DNA of 64,000 bases. It comes from Ophiura sarsii (taxonomy: Eukaryota > Echinodermata > Ophiuroidea > Amphilepidida > Ophiuridae). The DNA is taken from contig CM069452.1 in assembly GCA_035610835.1 (NCBI GenBank), positions 71,396,919-71,460,918 of the forward strand. Reading direction: 5' to 3'. The notes below the pieces were generated by a model that worked only from the letters and a program-made list of their open reading frames with translations, did no database searches and was not told the origin of the DNA. The translations under genes and the position numbers were made by a program. Positions 53,991-64,000 of the stretch are shown here, in pieces. Numbering within the stretch: the first letter of the stretch is position 1; every line of letters begins with the position of its first letter.

Positions 53991-54186
53991 CTGTAAAAGT
54001 ATAAGAATTTGTAAACACAACAAATATTAGTCGCTGATTTACAGTGAATTTGTTGTTTAAATACTTTATTCCGTCATGGACTTGATTAAGTCTAGCATTG
54101 TTTCTATAAATGTATGTTGGATTTAACAGTCGCCATGATTTTTGAAACCAATTTGAAACGAGACAACACTAGGCATGATGTAGGTA

Positions 54187-54556
54187 TTAAAGGCATATTA
54201 TGTGATCTTTTACAGAGAGCGCCCTCTATTCATGATTTTTTTTAGAAAGTAGATTTTCTTGCAGATTTATATTTCTGATCATAAATCGTACATACAGTCA
54301 AAGTTACAGAGAGATACAATTCCTAATTACCTCAAAATCATGGTTTTAGAGTGAATTTAGAGTGAAAATATAAACTGTTGTGTTATCCCGACAGTTTATT
54401 TTCACTCTAAAACCATGATTTTGAAGTAATTAAGAATCGTATCGCCCTGTAACTTGGAATGTATGTACGATTTATAATCAGAAATGAAAATCTGCCTCCA
54501 ATTTTTTTTTTCGATGTTGAGGGCTTTCCCTGGAAAGATCACATAATATACCTTTA
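54187..54556. mobile_element. Palindromic MITE, TTAAAGG ends
   Basis: Arms of about 175 bp meet near 54375; ends TTAAAGGCATATTATGTGAT and its complement ATCACATAATATACCTTTAA. The inner GAAAATAAACTGT and ATTTTGAGGTAATTA segments are complementary. Practically the whole element is a hairpin. Confidence 0.9.
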
Positions 54557-55270
54557 AACATGATACAGTTATCAACTTGATGTTTGCATTGATGTTTAGC
54601 AGCAAAACAAATGAGACCAGTCAGAAGACCAAAACCAACCTGACTAAAACCAACCTGGGCAGCGCAAATCAAAGAGGAGGATGACCGGATGACCCAGAAC
54701 TTTGTGACCCAGACCAATGATCAAAAGACCTGGGTAGCAACATTTACAAAGCCGGAAAGCGTTGACAACTATGACAACGTTTGAATGATGAAAATCAGAA
54801 TCACCCACAGTACATGTACAGTACCAGTGCTGTGAGTGACCAAGCAAGTCACCAGAGGCGTGTGTAGCCTAGCCCGAGGGGGGCAATTACCCCCTCCCCC
54901 CATATTTAAGTGCGTTTATGTCGGTTGAGACTGGCACTGTCTGTCGGGTATCGATCTCAATTTGTCATGCCGGTTTGGGGAACACAATGCCACCCTACCC
55001 TATCCCTAGTTTTTCTGTCAAACGGCAGCCCCCCCCCCCCACACTGTCGCTAATTTCTCACTCTGCGGCTCTGAATCCTAGCTCTCTGTATGAGAGAGAG
55101 AGCTATGGATAACACTGTTATATGAGTTGGCATCAGATATTTTCATTAATATTTTTCAACTTTTCTGAATAAAATTAGATATCATATTATAATTATAATG
55201 GTGAGGTAAATCAGCCTAACAATCATAATCATACCAGATCTCGAAAGATGCATTCCCATGAAGTAAAAAT
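54557..55270. other. Unassigned DNA upstream of known MSL1 exons
   Basis: A plus-strand run of sense codons (54637-54785, including KEEDDRMTQNFVTQTNDQ) stands out by composition but has no splice context and no recognised family. Confidence 0.4.
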
Positions 55271-55720
55271 ATATTGTTGAATAGATAGGAAAACGGTATC
55301 TCGTCAAGCTTACGAAACCTTACGTTTCTTCTTCAGGACAAAATATACATAGAACTGAAAACGAAGTACAACCATAGAATGAATATGAAATCCAAAGTGT
55401 CAAAATGACAAAAAAGGGTGAAATTACCAATCACGTATGTTGAGACCATTAACGGCATTAAGCTTCCTTTATGGAGGCCTTTTTGGGCTATCCTTGGTAC
55501 TCTCCTGGTATTTTATACATTTTCCCAAACCTGCCGTACTCTAGCAAGCATCTTGCTTTTATGTCTTTTATGTGTGCTTTTATATAATATATGTGTATTT
55601 TGATATTGTGCAATTGTAATTTGATGAGTACTGAATAAATATGAATGAATGAATGAATGAATGAATGTATATTTTGTCCTGAAGAAGAAACGTTTTCCTA
55701 TCTATTCAACAATATATTAT
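55271..55720. mobile_element. Inverted-repeat element containing an (ATGA)n LINE-like tail
   Basis: Arms TTGTTGAATAGATAGGAAAAC (from 55273) with ..CTTCTTCAGGACAAAATATAC and the complement ending near 55718. Between them, 55418-55665 ends in TGAATAAATATGAATGAATG, an (ATGA)n tail typical of CR1/L2-type LINE 3' ends. No usable frame. Confidence 0.6.
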
Positions 55721-57148
55721 AATTATTATACAGATCGGTTAATTATTATACAGATTGGTTTAATATCTCAACCTGTTTTTATTTCTAAGAAATACTGGCT
55801 TGAATTTCGACCGCCATATTCCTGTCCCGCTATGACAGTAAAAATACGACGTGGACTGTCTATACTATAAATCATAATGCATGGACTTAAAGTACATAAT
55901 GGTCTACATTATGCTTTATTTCGTAGCTAAGCTAGTTGTCAAAATGGGAGTCTAACGATGATGGCCTTGGAAGTTGGTGCAGCACTGCGGTATTTATATA
56001 CTATAGAACTAGAGGAGCGTTGTTTTAGTATACGAAGTGTTTACGTCAGCCGTACTTTTGTTAAAACGCCGAACGTATTAGCGCCCTCAATCTCGTATTT
56101 ACCGTTTGTGTATATTTCAACATGCGGCCTTTTTTGTGGTTTATTATGTACTTGCATTTGTTTTTAAAGCATTTCTGTGCACCAATCCTTACTTTTACCT
56201 GTTACATCGTAAGGCACTCAATAATTTCTAAGTAGTTTTTATTAGTAGTAGTATTAGCATAATGTTATTAATTACCTTATTCAAATAACACAGCGGAATG
56301 CATATTCCGATATAGGTTTTTATATTCTACATGAAACTTTGTTGTTATATTCCTATTTCTCCAAAAACTGTGTACTTTACTGTGTTCTGTGTGCCTATAC
56401 GGTATTCCACAAAGGTCATTAAACAAATTTGTGTAAGGCATTACCACCACCCCCCAACTCTCACTGGCATGGACTTTCAAAATGGTTCCTAAACACGTAC
56501 ATTTTGTTACTCAACCAATGTATTTTGATAGATTTCTTCTCTCAATTTCCCCAAATTTGTCGCGCGTATATACAATGCCAGCCCTCCATCTTTTTTATGC
56601 GTTTTATTCATTGCCAGAGCATGATTTATATTTTGTTCACGTGTCCTTGCCCTCCCTGGCTTCGCCCCATTCCTTGTCTAACAATTTTCCGTTTGACTTT
56701 ATTTTTGCAAAAATAATCATAGAGAAAAAAATAAGTTTTTTTCTTCTACTATTTGGAACTATTAACGATAACATTACCAAAAGTATTAGAATGAAGCAAT
56801 GAAAAAGTCGTAGTTTCATAGACTGGTCGATCAGGAAAAAAAACCTCATATTGTACACCCCCACCCCCGGGATGGCCCAAATGCAGCATTAGAACGAAAG
56901 AAAAATCATGAAAAAAACTGAAACTGAAATTGAGCTATTAAAAAGGATCAAAAACAGGCTGAAATTAAAAGTAAGTGCGGAAGTTTGGACCAGGATAAAA
57001 CCTCTGAATTCTCACTGTCTAATGTCTGCGGTAAACGAAGCCCCCCCCCCCCCCCCCCGCGTAAATTGGTATTGTTTAGGTAGGTCAATTTTCATTTTGC
57101 GGGCATATTTTTACCCAAAAAAATATCACTATATTAATTATATCTGAG
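55721..57148. other. Unassigned intergenic DNA
   Basis: No exon recognised. C-run at 57041-57058. Overlapping plus frames at 56429-56802 have no recognised similarity. Confidence 0.4.
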
Positions 57149-57216
57149 ACTAATATAACTTAAGTTATATAAGTCTCAGATTATATAACTTTAGTTATAT
57201 TAGTCTCAGATTATAT
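57149..57216. repeat. AT palindrome, CTGAGACTAATATAACTTAA
   Basis: TCTGAGACTAATATAACTTA folds on its complement and is followed by a third half (TATAACTTTAGTTATATTAG). Confidence 0.85.
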
Positions 57217-58541
57217 CCACCCGATTCAAGACGAGCGGGTATATCGCGGATAGTTGAGCGTGTGTACGACTCACTCAGTGTACGACTGGAGGCTGAAGTC
57301 TAATAAATATATCCACCCGATACGGCTACGTAACCAGCGCGCCGAGCATCGGTTACGTAGCCGTATATAGTCTACTCGTACGGCCTTGTATAATTTCACT
57401 GTCACATAATCGAACAACACCCCCTGATACTTCCCATCCGAGAACCGACCAAATACAAGGAAATTTTTTTCCGGGGGTGAGATCAGAGGATGGGGAGCGG
57501 TCCATGGGGAGTGAGCCCTCTATCGGTACATGTTCATAGAGTGACAAAGAAAAGGAAAAAGGTATACTATAGTAGACTAAGCCGTATAGACTCCGTATAC
57601 GGCTACGTAACTAACGCGCAGAGTAGGGTGCATCTTCTCCCCTTATGTCAATGGATTTGTCTGTCCCTAGGCCTAGTCTTAAAATGTTCCTATTGTCACA
57701 AAACTAACATGTGCCAAGTTTGAATTAATTTGGAAGTTGTCATGGGGGGCCACCGAGAACCTAAAGTTACAGTATGTGTTCTATGTAGGAAAGTTCGTTG
57801 ACCCCTGTACAATTCCAATTAGAAGCCGATCCAACAATTTCAAGTAGCTGTCATATCAAAACCGTTTGGACTTAGAAGCTCAAATCTTGTGAGCTAATAG
57901 AACTGATAATCATCTTCAAATCTGCAACAACAAATAATCGCTAACAATGAGCATGTGCGGTTTACTGGCACAAACGCCCTCGCGATCCATAATTTCATGT
58001 ATTTGGCATTTTGTGGTCATTTTTACCCAGAATTTGGCATTTTGTGGTCATTTTTACCCCTAATTTTACAAATGTTGATGTCCTGATTGTGTTAACAGTA
58101 TAACAACTTTAAATCAATGTATATTATCCACTTTCAGTGTGAAATAAGAGTATTATAGCACTTGGTTCACATAAGACAGACATTTCCCCCCAGAATATGG
58201 GCTGGGGGCGCTTTTGACAATACGAGAGCATCAATGATGCAGAAGCTCACTACAAGTTGCGAATTTGTGAAGATTCTGATTCATAAAACATGTCTATAAT
58301 ATAGAAACCACTATAATCTGTCCAGCATATGACAAATGATGTAAAGCTCAAATCCATATTATACCTTACATGAAACAAGAATTAGATATAGACCCTACAT
58401 GTTCATATATATTATGCATTCACAGTGTAAGCAAATTTGCCCTTCTACATATGCTTCGGTTGAGATTACATAAAATAAAGGTAATTGTGTCATTTTGGAC
58501 TGAACATACTATAATAGTGGCATATTTGTTTTATGCTGTGC

Positions 58542-58585
58542 AAAAGGGCCTGTATCCCGATTTAATTCTGGATACAGGCCCTTTT
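58542..58585. repeat. Perfect 16-bp hairpin
   Basis: AAAAGGGCCTGTATCC at 58542-58557 and its exact complement at 58570-58585, 12-base loop. Confidence 0.95.
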
Positions 58586-58744
58586 GAAACAAAACAACAA
58601 TTTCAATGGCTGTTTACAATGAGATGTAGGTCTTTTTGGAAAAAAATGACTTTGTTTCTTTGAAACATGATTTTTCCTTATACATTTCTATATCAAACTC
58701 ATTTTTGTAAAAAATGCACCATAGCCCTTTTGCACAAAGCTCTT

Positions 58745-59440
58745 CAAATATAAAAAATTTAAAATTTAAAAATTTAAAAAAATTAAAAAAAAAATTAAAA
58801 GTTAAAAAAAATATATAAAAAAAATAACATAAATAAAAAAAAATTAAAAAAAAAATTAAAAATAAATAAATAAATAAATTAAATTTAATTTAATTTTAAA
58901 AAAAAACATAAATAAAATTTTAAAAAAGAAATAAAATAAAAATAAAAATAATAAAATAAAATAAAATGAAATAAAAATGAAAATGAACATAAAAATGAAA
59001 ATGAACATAAAAATTAAAATTAAAATTAAAAATTAAAAATTAAAAATTAAAAATTAAAAATTAAAAATTAAAAATTAAAAATTAAAAATTAAAAATTAAA
59101 AATTAAAAATTAAAAATTAAAAATTAAAAATTAAAAATTAAAAATTAAAAATTAAAAATTAAAATTAAAATTAAAATTAAAATTAAAATTAAAATTAAAA
59201 TTAAAATTAAAATTAAAATTAAAATTAAAAATTAAAAATTAAAAATTAAAAATTAAAAATTAAAAATTAAATTTAAAATTAAAATTAAAAAATATAAAAA
59301 ATAAAATAAATAAATAAATTAACATAGTAAATAAAATTGAAAAAAAAGAAATCAAATAAAAAAATAAAAAATATAAATTAAATTATTATTAATATATTAA
59401 ATAATAATTCGCAGAGAAAAAAAAAATATTTGTACACTTT
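58745..59440. repeat. AT-only simple-repeat array (AAATTAAAA)n
   Basis: Almost 700 bp with nearly no G or C: AAAATTAAAA units pass from 7-8 bp (AAATTAAA) to 6 bp (AAATTA) and back. AAAATG and AACATAAAAATG variants at 58967-59008. Confidence 0.95.
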
Positions 59441-59514
59441 TACCGCCATTAATGTTAAACTAAATGAATAATATAATTTATGAAAAATTTTATAGGAAAA
59501 AACAAGAAAAGTTA

Positions 59515-59600
59515 ACGCTCCGGGCTGGGCGCGAACTCCCGCGAACGCTTTCATAACGATTCCTAGTCGGACGCCCTAACGATTAGGCCATCAATACGGG
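59515..59600 (-). pseudogene. tRNA-like sequence (tRNA pseudogene or SINE head)
   Basis: On the minus strand TGGCCTAATCG fits the Pol III A box, followed by GTTAGGGCGTCCGACTAGGA with an anticodon-like loop CTAGGAA, and a degenerate B box AGTTCGCGCCC. The anticodon stem and T arm pair poorly, so it is more likely a tRNA-derived relic than a functional tRNA. Confidence 0.45.
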
Positions 59601-60887
59601 CGTGAATATTGATGTGTCAATTTATTAATATACCAAACAGAATAGCTGTCGCGTGATTGGTCCAATCTTCCGACTCTGCTACTGACGCTAAATACAATTC
59701 TAAATACCTGTCCCGGTAGCTTGGGTCATCGCGGACCAATCGGATTCGTTGAATCAGAAATGATCAATATTCATGACATACGATGCATAGTTAATTAAAT
59801 GTTACCATATATGGCAAGGTGACGATACCAAATTTATATAGTAGGTAGGTCAGTGCGTAGTGTCGAAAATCTAATGATGGAAAATACGATGTATTTGGAT
59901 GATAAACCACCACTTTAGGACACAGTTTGCCTCAATAAAAGTATGATTTTTGTACTTTCTCATTAATAAAGTTGATTTTGTTTAACCGAGTCCGAGGGTT
60001 AAAGTATACATATTATTTTTTTACTTTAAAACATAACCTGGCGTTTAATAGTACAATCTAAATCCTTCGTCCACAAGTTTTATGAATGGCCGACGATACC
60101 AAACTGGTGGGGGTAATACAAAATATTACGGCGCGATAAAGCGCGCAAATTCAGCATTTTGGCAAGGCAATAGTCGCAAGTTTTACTCATTTTCGCGAGT
60201 TTCTAACAGCACCTCATGATGAAAAGCCTTTGAAAACATCAATTTCCATTAATTTTGGCCGCTGAAATCGGAGATATAGTTTGAAGAATATATACAGAAG
60301 CGATTAACATCAATTAACGAAAAACAACCTCCCCATTTTTCACTTTGACGGCTGTATTTTGATTTTACGCTGATTTCGTATCATGAATAATAATGATCTC
60401 TAGTAGTTTAACCAATCACAATAAGACAATCACGCTTGCACATCATGATACATGCGTGTCATGTGTTAATCAACTTTTCTATTATAGCGTTTTACATGCA
60501 TTTTCAATACAAATTTGACAACAAAGAAAATAACGCAAAATTGCCTGTTTTGTCGAATGGCAATCAAGCCCATTTTATAACACATTTATGCGATCATATT
60601 GTTTCACTATCTCAAGTACATTTCCCGACAAATACCACTTGGGTGACCAAGATAAAACCATATTTCATAGTCGCACTTTCCCCTTGACCTTTACCGTGAC
60701 CTTTCGCATCGAGTCGCTTTAGCTTACTTGTAGTAAGCTAAAAACACACATGCTCATTTCATTGGCGGTTAATTTTTATCGCAGATCCGAAGATGATTAT
60801 CAGTTCTATTAGCTCACAAGAGTTGAGCTTCTAAGTTCAAACGGTTTTGATATGGCAGCTACTTCAAATTGTTCGATCGGCTCCTAA

Positions 60888-61741
60888 GGGACCGTTCATA
60901 AATACTTTGGTGGGGGGGCTGGATAATTTTATTTTTGGTATATCAAAACTTTTTTGACCCCCCCCTCTCGCCATGCCTTAAACTTTTTTGACCCCCCCCC
61001 CCCCCGCCATGCCTTAAAGTTAAACTTTTTTGACCGCCCCCCCCTGTATTACTGCCTGCACCTGAAACTGTCTTGCCCCTCCCCCCCCGTTCATTGTTAT
61101 CAAGTTCAGAGAACATAGATATCATATCTTTTATGGGATTTTTTACAGAATTTGACCATGTATCATATTCTATTTTGATGGACGCATTACATCTAGGAGG
61201 GCAGGTTGTACATGTAGAATCTAGAGTGAATCAGAACTCCCACTTCGATTGCAGGTATCTTTGGTTTAGTGCGCCATGGTCTTTAATCCCTGAATAACTT
61301 CACATATTCATGCACGGATCTCTGTTCTTGAAACCAATTAGGATGCTCCCTTCAATTACATATCCTGGCTTTAAATACAATATGCGCGCAATTGTTGTTT
61401 GCTATTGACATGAATTTCGCCTTCATTCTTTTTTGCTGGGCTAGTACATGAAAATAGGTCCGTTGACATCTGCATGCATAGCGTGCCAAAAAATTAGCTA
61501 TTTTGACGTTGATTTATGAACTTTCCGTAAATAATGTCCATACTGGTAAAGCAGGGGTTTGGGGCGAAGCCCCCAGAAAATTTTGGAAACTAATAAGTGC
61601 TTTAAACTTTTTTAACCCCCCCTCTGTTGGAGTTGTCCAAAACCAAAACTTTTTTGACCCCCCTTTGCAGAGTATCAAAACTTTTTGGACCCACCCCTAT
61701 AATTATCCACCCCACCCCACCAAAGTATTATGAACACTCCC
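60888..61741. mobile_element. TAA-flanked TIR element in right arm of the large inverted repeat
   Basis: GGGACCGTTCATAAATACTTT and AAAGTATTATGAACACTCCC with TAA at 60885-60887 and 61742-61744. The left arm of the surrounding inverted repeat is uninterrupted at the equivalent place (about 57827). Interior: repeats of CTTTTTTGACCCCCCC. PIF/Harbinger-type target length. Confidence 0.88.
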
Positions 61742-62265
61742 TAATTGGAATTGTACAGGGGTCAACGAACTTTCCTACATAGAACACATACTGTAACTTT
61801 AGGTTCTCGTGGCCCCCATGACACTTCCAAATTAATTCAAACTTGGCACATGTTACTGTTAGTTTTGTGACAATAGGAACATTTTAAGACTAGGGACAGA
61901 CAAATCCATTGACATATTAAAAATAAGGGGAGAAGATGCACCTAGCGCAGAGTATCGGTTCCGTAGCCGTATACGGCTATGCAGCGCCCGGTTTACGTAG
62001 CCGTATACGGCTACGTATTAAACCACTGCCTTTAGTATAATACTTTGCAATTTGCATGGATCTTAGAATTTCTGTCGAAAGCAATCATCGCGGACGCAAC
62101 AAACGCCATCACAAATGCGGGATAGATAAATAATATGCAACGACGAGTGGACAGTGACACTACAGCTGTACCGCAAGTATCCCTCATCTGCCACCAATAG
62201 TTGCGTGGAGTGCCCCCGCCGAGATGACGGCGATAGTCGCCCGGGAAAACAACCCTCTGTCATAC

Positions 62266-62370
62266 CTGGGAGTCGTCTGCTGCTTCGCGATCTTCTGTCG
62301 CAAACAAAGACCAAATCCAGCTGCTTATTCCACCTGAAGTCCTTCTCCTCCGTTCATTCTTCATTTTCAT
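62266..62370 (-). CDS. Possible short first exon, gene unknown
   Basis: A CpG-rich island (about 62080-62300) contains on the minus strand ATG at 62370 followed by 35 codons (MKMKNERRRRTSGGISSW ...) to a donor CCCAG/GTATGA in phase 0. It is on the strand and side expected for an MSL1 5' exon, which must end in phase 0, but the sequence does not resemble MSL1 and the coiled-coil start is absent. It may be noncoding or part of another gene. Confidence 0.2.
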
Positions 62371-63045
62371 TCTTTAATTTTGGCACCGTGGTTCAAACAA
62401 CAAGATCACAAATGATGACATAGACACATAGATAATCGCCAAAAAACCCAGACAGGCGTTCAAGGCTTTTTCAGCCACACGTGTAATTACATGCACTGTA
62501 CAGTACATATGCACATGTACAATTTAATATCGTACGTGAGGTTTTGCGACCGACGCGTAGACTTGTCAAAAGCTGAGTTCCAGTCAAAAGATGTTTTTAA
62601 TTTAAAAATCGCTTGATATGAAAATCATTACCACAAAATTAATTTACCATGATCATTATTGATCAATTCATGGAAAAATGTTCAATGATCATCGGATGAA
62701 CACGTGGCTCTATTTGATTTATTTTTAGGGTTTTATTGTAATTCAAATCAGCAAGACTTATTGCGCGAACTCCTTTGACAACACCATCAATTGGTCTCAA
62801 TGGAGAACTGACCTTCGATTGGTCAGACCATGGTCAGACAAAGGACGCAAGGTCGAAAGTGGACAAAGCACACAACAACATGCACGAATAGATCGATTAT
62901 CCGGTCTAGAGTCTGGACCCCGAGTGTCTAAAATAGCAAAAACCCAACCCTAACCAGCCCGAGGGGAGTGTGGTGGTAGGTTTTAGAACTGGTTAATCAT
63001 ACTAATAGAACATCCTTTTCAAGTCTCAATGACCATTGTTTCCCG

Positions 63046-63180
63046 GGGGGGGGGGGGGGGCACTCAAGTACCTTTTTGGTAGTGATGTGCCGCCAGCAAA
63101 ATGAAAATTTGACCCAAACATTTACGAATTTTCGGGGAGGGGGGGGGGGGGGGGGGGGCCGGGGGGGGGGGGGGGGGAAT
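63046..63180. repeat. GGGGCACTCAAGTACC repeat and poly-G runs
   Basis: GGGGCACTCAAGTACCTTTT...GATGTGCCGCC resembles 43030-43078; G-runs at 63046-63060 and 63136-63178. Confidence 0.65.
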
Positions 63181-63285
63181 AGATGATATATTTGCCAGAG
63201 ACCTATAATAATTCCCTTCCTACATATTTGACAGGTTTATGTGAAAAATAGAAAAACTTGAAGAAATATTTGTACTCTGAAGCAT

Positions 63286-63420
63286 TTGCTTGATGTGACT
63301 CTCCTCATCTTTGTTCTTATGCGTGTTTATGTTATTTTGGTTGTTATGCAGAGAAGCGCCATGGGCGTCGCTTGCGGCGGATACCGGCGCTTTATAAATT
63401 ACCATTATTATTATTATTTT
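63286..63420 (+). mobile_element. CR1-like LINE 3' tail
   Basis: GGCGCTTTATAAATTACCAT followed by (TAT)n is the usual 3' end of CR1-type LINEs; no open frame of the reverse transcriptase remains. Confidence 0.5.
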
Positions 63421-64000
63421 AGACCTATTAATTTACCAAAAAATGCCGATGACAACTTGACAAGGGGTCATCATTTACCACTAAACTACAAGGAGGGTGA
63501 AAATGGGACCCTATTTGGCAGCCCATCCCTGTGACTTATATCCACTAAGTACGCCCCCCCCCCCCCCCCCCCCGGTATGTATTGTTTCCCTATTCTTCCT
63601 CTTACAGTTGCCATGACAAATACAATTTTTGCTCTTTGATGATGATGAGCCATGTGATGATTGAGCAGTTCGATTCACCAGGGACAGTCGACTACAACAA
63701 ACGAGACTTAATCCAAGTCTAGCGTATCTGTTTAAACATGTGACTTCGATGGACATGGAATTATTCTAACCTCTAGAGGGTGCACTTTACATTATGTTTA
63801 AAATAATATACTCAGGCGGTGTAGGAACCGACAGTCGATTCAGTTAGTAAATTTAGGTAAGCACTTTATTAAATCTGCTGGTAAAATTATATAGAAAGGA
63901 ATTCTACTGATGGTATTTAGCCCATATATGCAATGACGCAATAAATGATACTCCAGAATATATTTGTATTGATTGAATATTTTTAGCATGTCCTGTTGAG
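63421..64000. other. Unassigned DNA to window end
   Basis: C-run at 63555-63574. No exon recognised. Confidence 0.4.

Larger units (their letters stand above)
57589..61985. mobile_element. 4.4-kb large inverted repeat
   Basis: Left arm 57589-57973 is matched in reverse by 60749-60884 plus 61742-61985. Both outer ends carry CCGTATACGGCTACGTA. Shared arm pieces: ACTTTAGGTTCTCG / CGAGAACCTAAAGT, GAACTTTCCTACATAGAACA. The core holds an AT-rich array and a tRNA-like sequence. No transposase recognised. Confidence 0.8.

Noticed and set aside
54655..54785. Plus-strand stretch rich in charged codons (KEEDDRMTQNF) as an exon
   Set aside because: No acceptor/donor pair in phase, an upstream in-frame stop, and no recognised family; kept only as a remark.
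1..64000. Search for bacterial features, CRISPR arrays, viral or endogenous retroviral genes
   Set aside because: None seen; repeats are transposon ends, minisatellites and simple repeats in a eukaryotic intron-exon setting.

Overview
This is a window of animal nuclear DNA, AT-rich and crowded with repeats. The three recognisable genes (ATP-citrate lyase, SUMO1-type SUMO, MSL1), their GT-AG introns and the dense miniature terminal-inverted-repeat (TIR) elements, CR1-like LINE tails and poly-G/poly-C runs suggest an invertebrate, most likely a marine deuterostome such as an echinoderm or hemichordate. The taxon is inference. There are no bacterial operons, no CRISPR array and no viral genes. 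Almost all open frames longer than 60 codons are chance frames in repeats; the real coding sequence is a set of short exons found by protein similarity plus splice sites and phase.

Layout. 1-7.8 kb: repeats, including a 1,532-bp perfect-register tandem duplication carrying two nested TIR elements and a LINE 3' end. 7.85-8.07 kb (minus): first coding exon of ATP-citrate lyase; the rest of that gene lies beyond the left edge. 8.1-11 kb: intergenic DNA with MITEs. 11.05-17.49 kb: a composite block bounded by inverted arrays of GTTTCATCCC, holding an internal duplication, a 490-bp MITE present in only one copy, a head-to-head MITE dimer and a tandem array of about 580-bp units. 18-20.4 kb: a long inverted repeat and poly-G elements. 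21.1-29.4 kb (plus): a complete five-exon SUMO1-type gene (110 codons). 30-43.6 kb: repeats without a recognisable gene. 43.65-53.99 kb (minus): six exons of MSL1, from the coiled coil to the stop codon, convergent with SUMO. 54-64 kb: repeats, a large inverted repeat at 57.6-62.0 kb and a 650-bp AT-rich array. The 5' end of MSL1 was not found with confidence.

How the genes relate. The three are independent housekeeping genes: ACLY makes cytosolic acetyl-CoA, SUMO is a protein modifier, and MSL1 is the scaffold of the MSL histone H4K16 acetyltransferase complex. ACLY and SUMO point away from each other about 13 kb apart; SUMO and MSL1 converge about 14 kb apart. The most notable observations are a duplicated 3' splice site in front of the last SUMO exon that would delete the diglycine, an MSL1 stop codon lying at the edge of a minisatellite, several datable nested insertions with paralogous empty sites, and the 6.4-kb composite block, which may be an undescribed large mobile element.
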